Source: a bacterium
GTDB taxonomy: Bacteria; Calditrichota; Calditrichia; RBG-13-44-9; J042
Direction: 5' to 3'
Assembly (NCBI GenBank): GCA_015485355.1
Contig: WFTQ01000069.1
Coordinates: forward strand, 1 to 64,000
Length of the DNA stretch: 64,000 nucleotides
Position numbers and translations under genes: made by a program. A model generated the notes under the pieces. That model made no database searches, was not told where the DNA came from, and saw nothing but the letters and a program-made list of their open reading frames with translations. Each line of letters begins with the position of its first letter. Within the stretch, counting starts at the first letter, position 1. Below, one piece after another: positions 63,042 through 64,000 of the stretch.

Positions 63042-64000
63042 ATGGACTATTTATACGAAAAAACCGTCCAGCAGATTCGATTTGCGCTTCTTTTGTTAAC
63101 GGTCATCATGGGGATCGGCACCATCGGCTACATGCTTTTGGAACACTGGAGCCTGCTGGATTCGTTTTATATGACCGTTATTACCATATCCACCACCGGT
63201 TTCATGGAAGTCCGGCCCTTAACCCCAGCGGGGCGTCTATTCACCACTCTGTTAATCATCGCCGGGGTGGCTACAATCGCCTACACCGGGGGACGGATCG
63301 TTCAATTTTTAATCGAAACGCAAATTTTCAGGAGACGTCGGATGAGCAAGAAGCTGGATGAGCTGAAGGATCACTTTATCGTTTGCGGATACGGGCGCAT
63401 GGGGAAACACGTTTGCGAGGAACTTCGGAATGCCCGTCAGGAGTTTGTCATCATCGAAAAAAATCCCCAGCAGATCGAAGCTATTATTGAAGAGGGCTTG
63501 TTGTTTGTCGCCGGGGATGCTACTCAGGACGAGATTCTCCAGAAGGCCCGCATCGAGCGAGCCCGGGGACTGGTGGCCGTGCTATCCACCGATGCGGAAA
63601 ATGTCTTCATCACCCTTTCGGCGCGGGTATTGAATCCCAATCTCTTTATTGTGGCCCGGGCTGTGGAAGAAGAAACCGCCACCAAACTCCTGAGGGCCGG
63701 CGCCGATCGCGTGGTTAAACCGTACGAAATCGGAGGAAGCCGTATTGCGCAGGTTCTCTTGCGACCCGGTGTGGTAGACTTTATCGATCTGGTGACCCGG
63801 GAACGCGGGGTAGACTTGAACTTTGAAGAAATTCAGGTGCAACCCCATTCTCCTTTGATCGGCAAAACCCTGAGGGATACCCCATTGCGCAAAGAACTTA
63901 ACATCATTGTCATCGCCATTTTCCGCAAAGACGGAACCTTTATTTACAATCCCACCTCATCCACCCAGGTTCAGGAGGGCGATCGACTGATTGCTATTGG
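63042..64000 (+). CDS. Potassium channel with RCK (TrkA-N/TrkA-C) domains, partial at window end
   Basis: The first 319 residues are present and the 3' end lies beyond the window. TM1 about 12-33, pore helix 40-50, TM2 about 68-88, then an RCK N domain (HFIVCGYGRMGKHVCEELRN, NAD/ADP-binding GxGxxG) and the start of a TrkA-C domain (about 235 onwards). The selectivity filter reads TTGFME (51-56) where K+ channels normally have TVGYGD/TVGFGE. The ATG 63042 has no strong Shine-Dalgarno. Likely controls K+ flux or is a derived channel with altered selectivity. Confidence 0.9.
   Translation, partial: MDYLYEKTVQQIRFALLLLTVIMGIGTIGYMLLEHWSLLDSFYMTVITISTTGFMEVRPLTPAGRLFTTLLIIAGVATIAYTGGRIVQFLIETQIFRRRRMSKKLDELKDHFIVCGYGRMGKHVCEELRNARQEFVIIEKNPQQIEAIIEEGLLFVAGDATQDEILQKARIERARGLVAVLSTDAENVFITLSARVLNPNLFIVARAVEEETATKLLRAGADRVVKPYEIGGSRIAQVLLRPGVVDFIDLVTRERGVDLNFEEIQVQPHSPLIGKTLRDTPLRKELNIIVIAIFRKDGTFIYNPTSSTQVQEGDRLIAI

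Overview
The window is a gene-dense bacterial chromosome segment of roughly 55% GC (estimated by eye). About 46 protein genes are supported, with no rRNA, tRNA, IS element, prophage or CRISPR visible. The most likely source is an anaerobic member of the FCB superphylum, probably Calditrichota or a close relative. The reasons are a GWxTD-domain secreted protein, a DUF2851 protein, secreted enzymes ending in FlgD-like sorting domains (YPNPFNPS / SPNPFN), and a single-chain pyruvate:ferredoxin oxidoreductase. Promoters look like classical sigma-70 (TTGACA, 17 nt, TAtaaT-like) and many genes have GGAGG Shine-Dalgarno sites, which argues against Bacteroidota proper. The phylum call is inference.

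Layout. 1-3.2 kb: secreted lectin-like protein, an ECF sigma factor with a soluble zinc anti-sigma factor, and a membrane protein plus winged-helix regulator flanked by two copies of a CTTTG-N5-CAAAG palindrome. 3.5-13.6 kb: housekeeping run uppS, folC, rho, rpmE, DUF1385, prfA, prmC, rnr and an SDR enzyme. 13.9-16.3 kb (minus strand): envelope operon of MgtC-like, DUF350, lytic transglycosylase and a frameshifted LolA-like gene behind a strong promoter. 16.4-19.7 kb: DUF2851, XRE regulator, polyprenyl synthase, EIIA-Ntr. 19.9-26.3 kb: nifJ, a dihydroorotate-dehydrogenase-like gene and a 3-hydroxyacyl-CoA dehydrogenase. 26.3-30.2 kb (minus strand): response regulator, small helical protein, aminotransferase and ilvE, with a promoter and an intrinsic terminator lying upstream of ilvE as in an attenuator. 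30.3-42.1 kb: membrane-anchored GH2-like protein, SMC, GWxTD protein, HEAT-repeat protein, UvrA. 42.2-49.8 kb: FAD oxidoreductase, ATP-grasp protein, secreted endonuclease I, radical SAM YhcC, aldo/keto reductase, GH13 amylase-family enzyme. 49.8-55.4 kb: a 627-nt gap holding a candidate small RNA, then a dCTP-deaminase/dUTPase-like gene, DUF5362, O-methyltransferase, and a subtilisin-like protease with PKD repeats. 55.4-64 kb: orphan PEP/pyruvate-binding protein, PIG-L deacetylase, a CsgG-like/lipoprotein operon, a SpoIIE phosphatase, and a potassium-channel/RCK protein cut by the window end.

How they work together: the rho-to-rnr run covers transcription termination, translation termination and RNA decay. 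The 14-16 kb operon and the sigma/anti-sigma pair suggest envelope and stress responses. NifJ, radical SAM enzymes and the absence of respiratory genes fit anaerobic metabolism. Secreted proteases, nucleases and carbohydrate-active proteins suggest a scavenging heterotroph.

The most promising undescribed items are a roughly 70-nt minus-strand RNA at 50176-50246 (promoter, GNRA hairpin, C-rich linker resembling an anti-Shine-Dalgarno sequence, terminator) and the attenuator-like leader of ilvE at 30084-30245. All assignments come from reading motifs by eye; no database or structure search was run.
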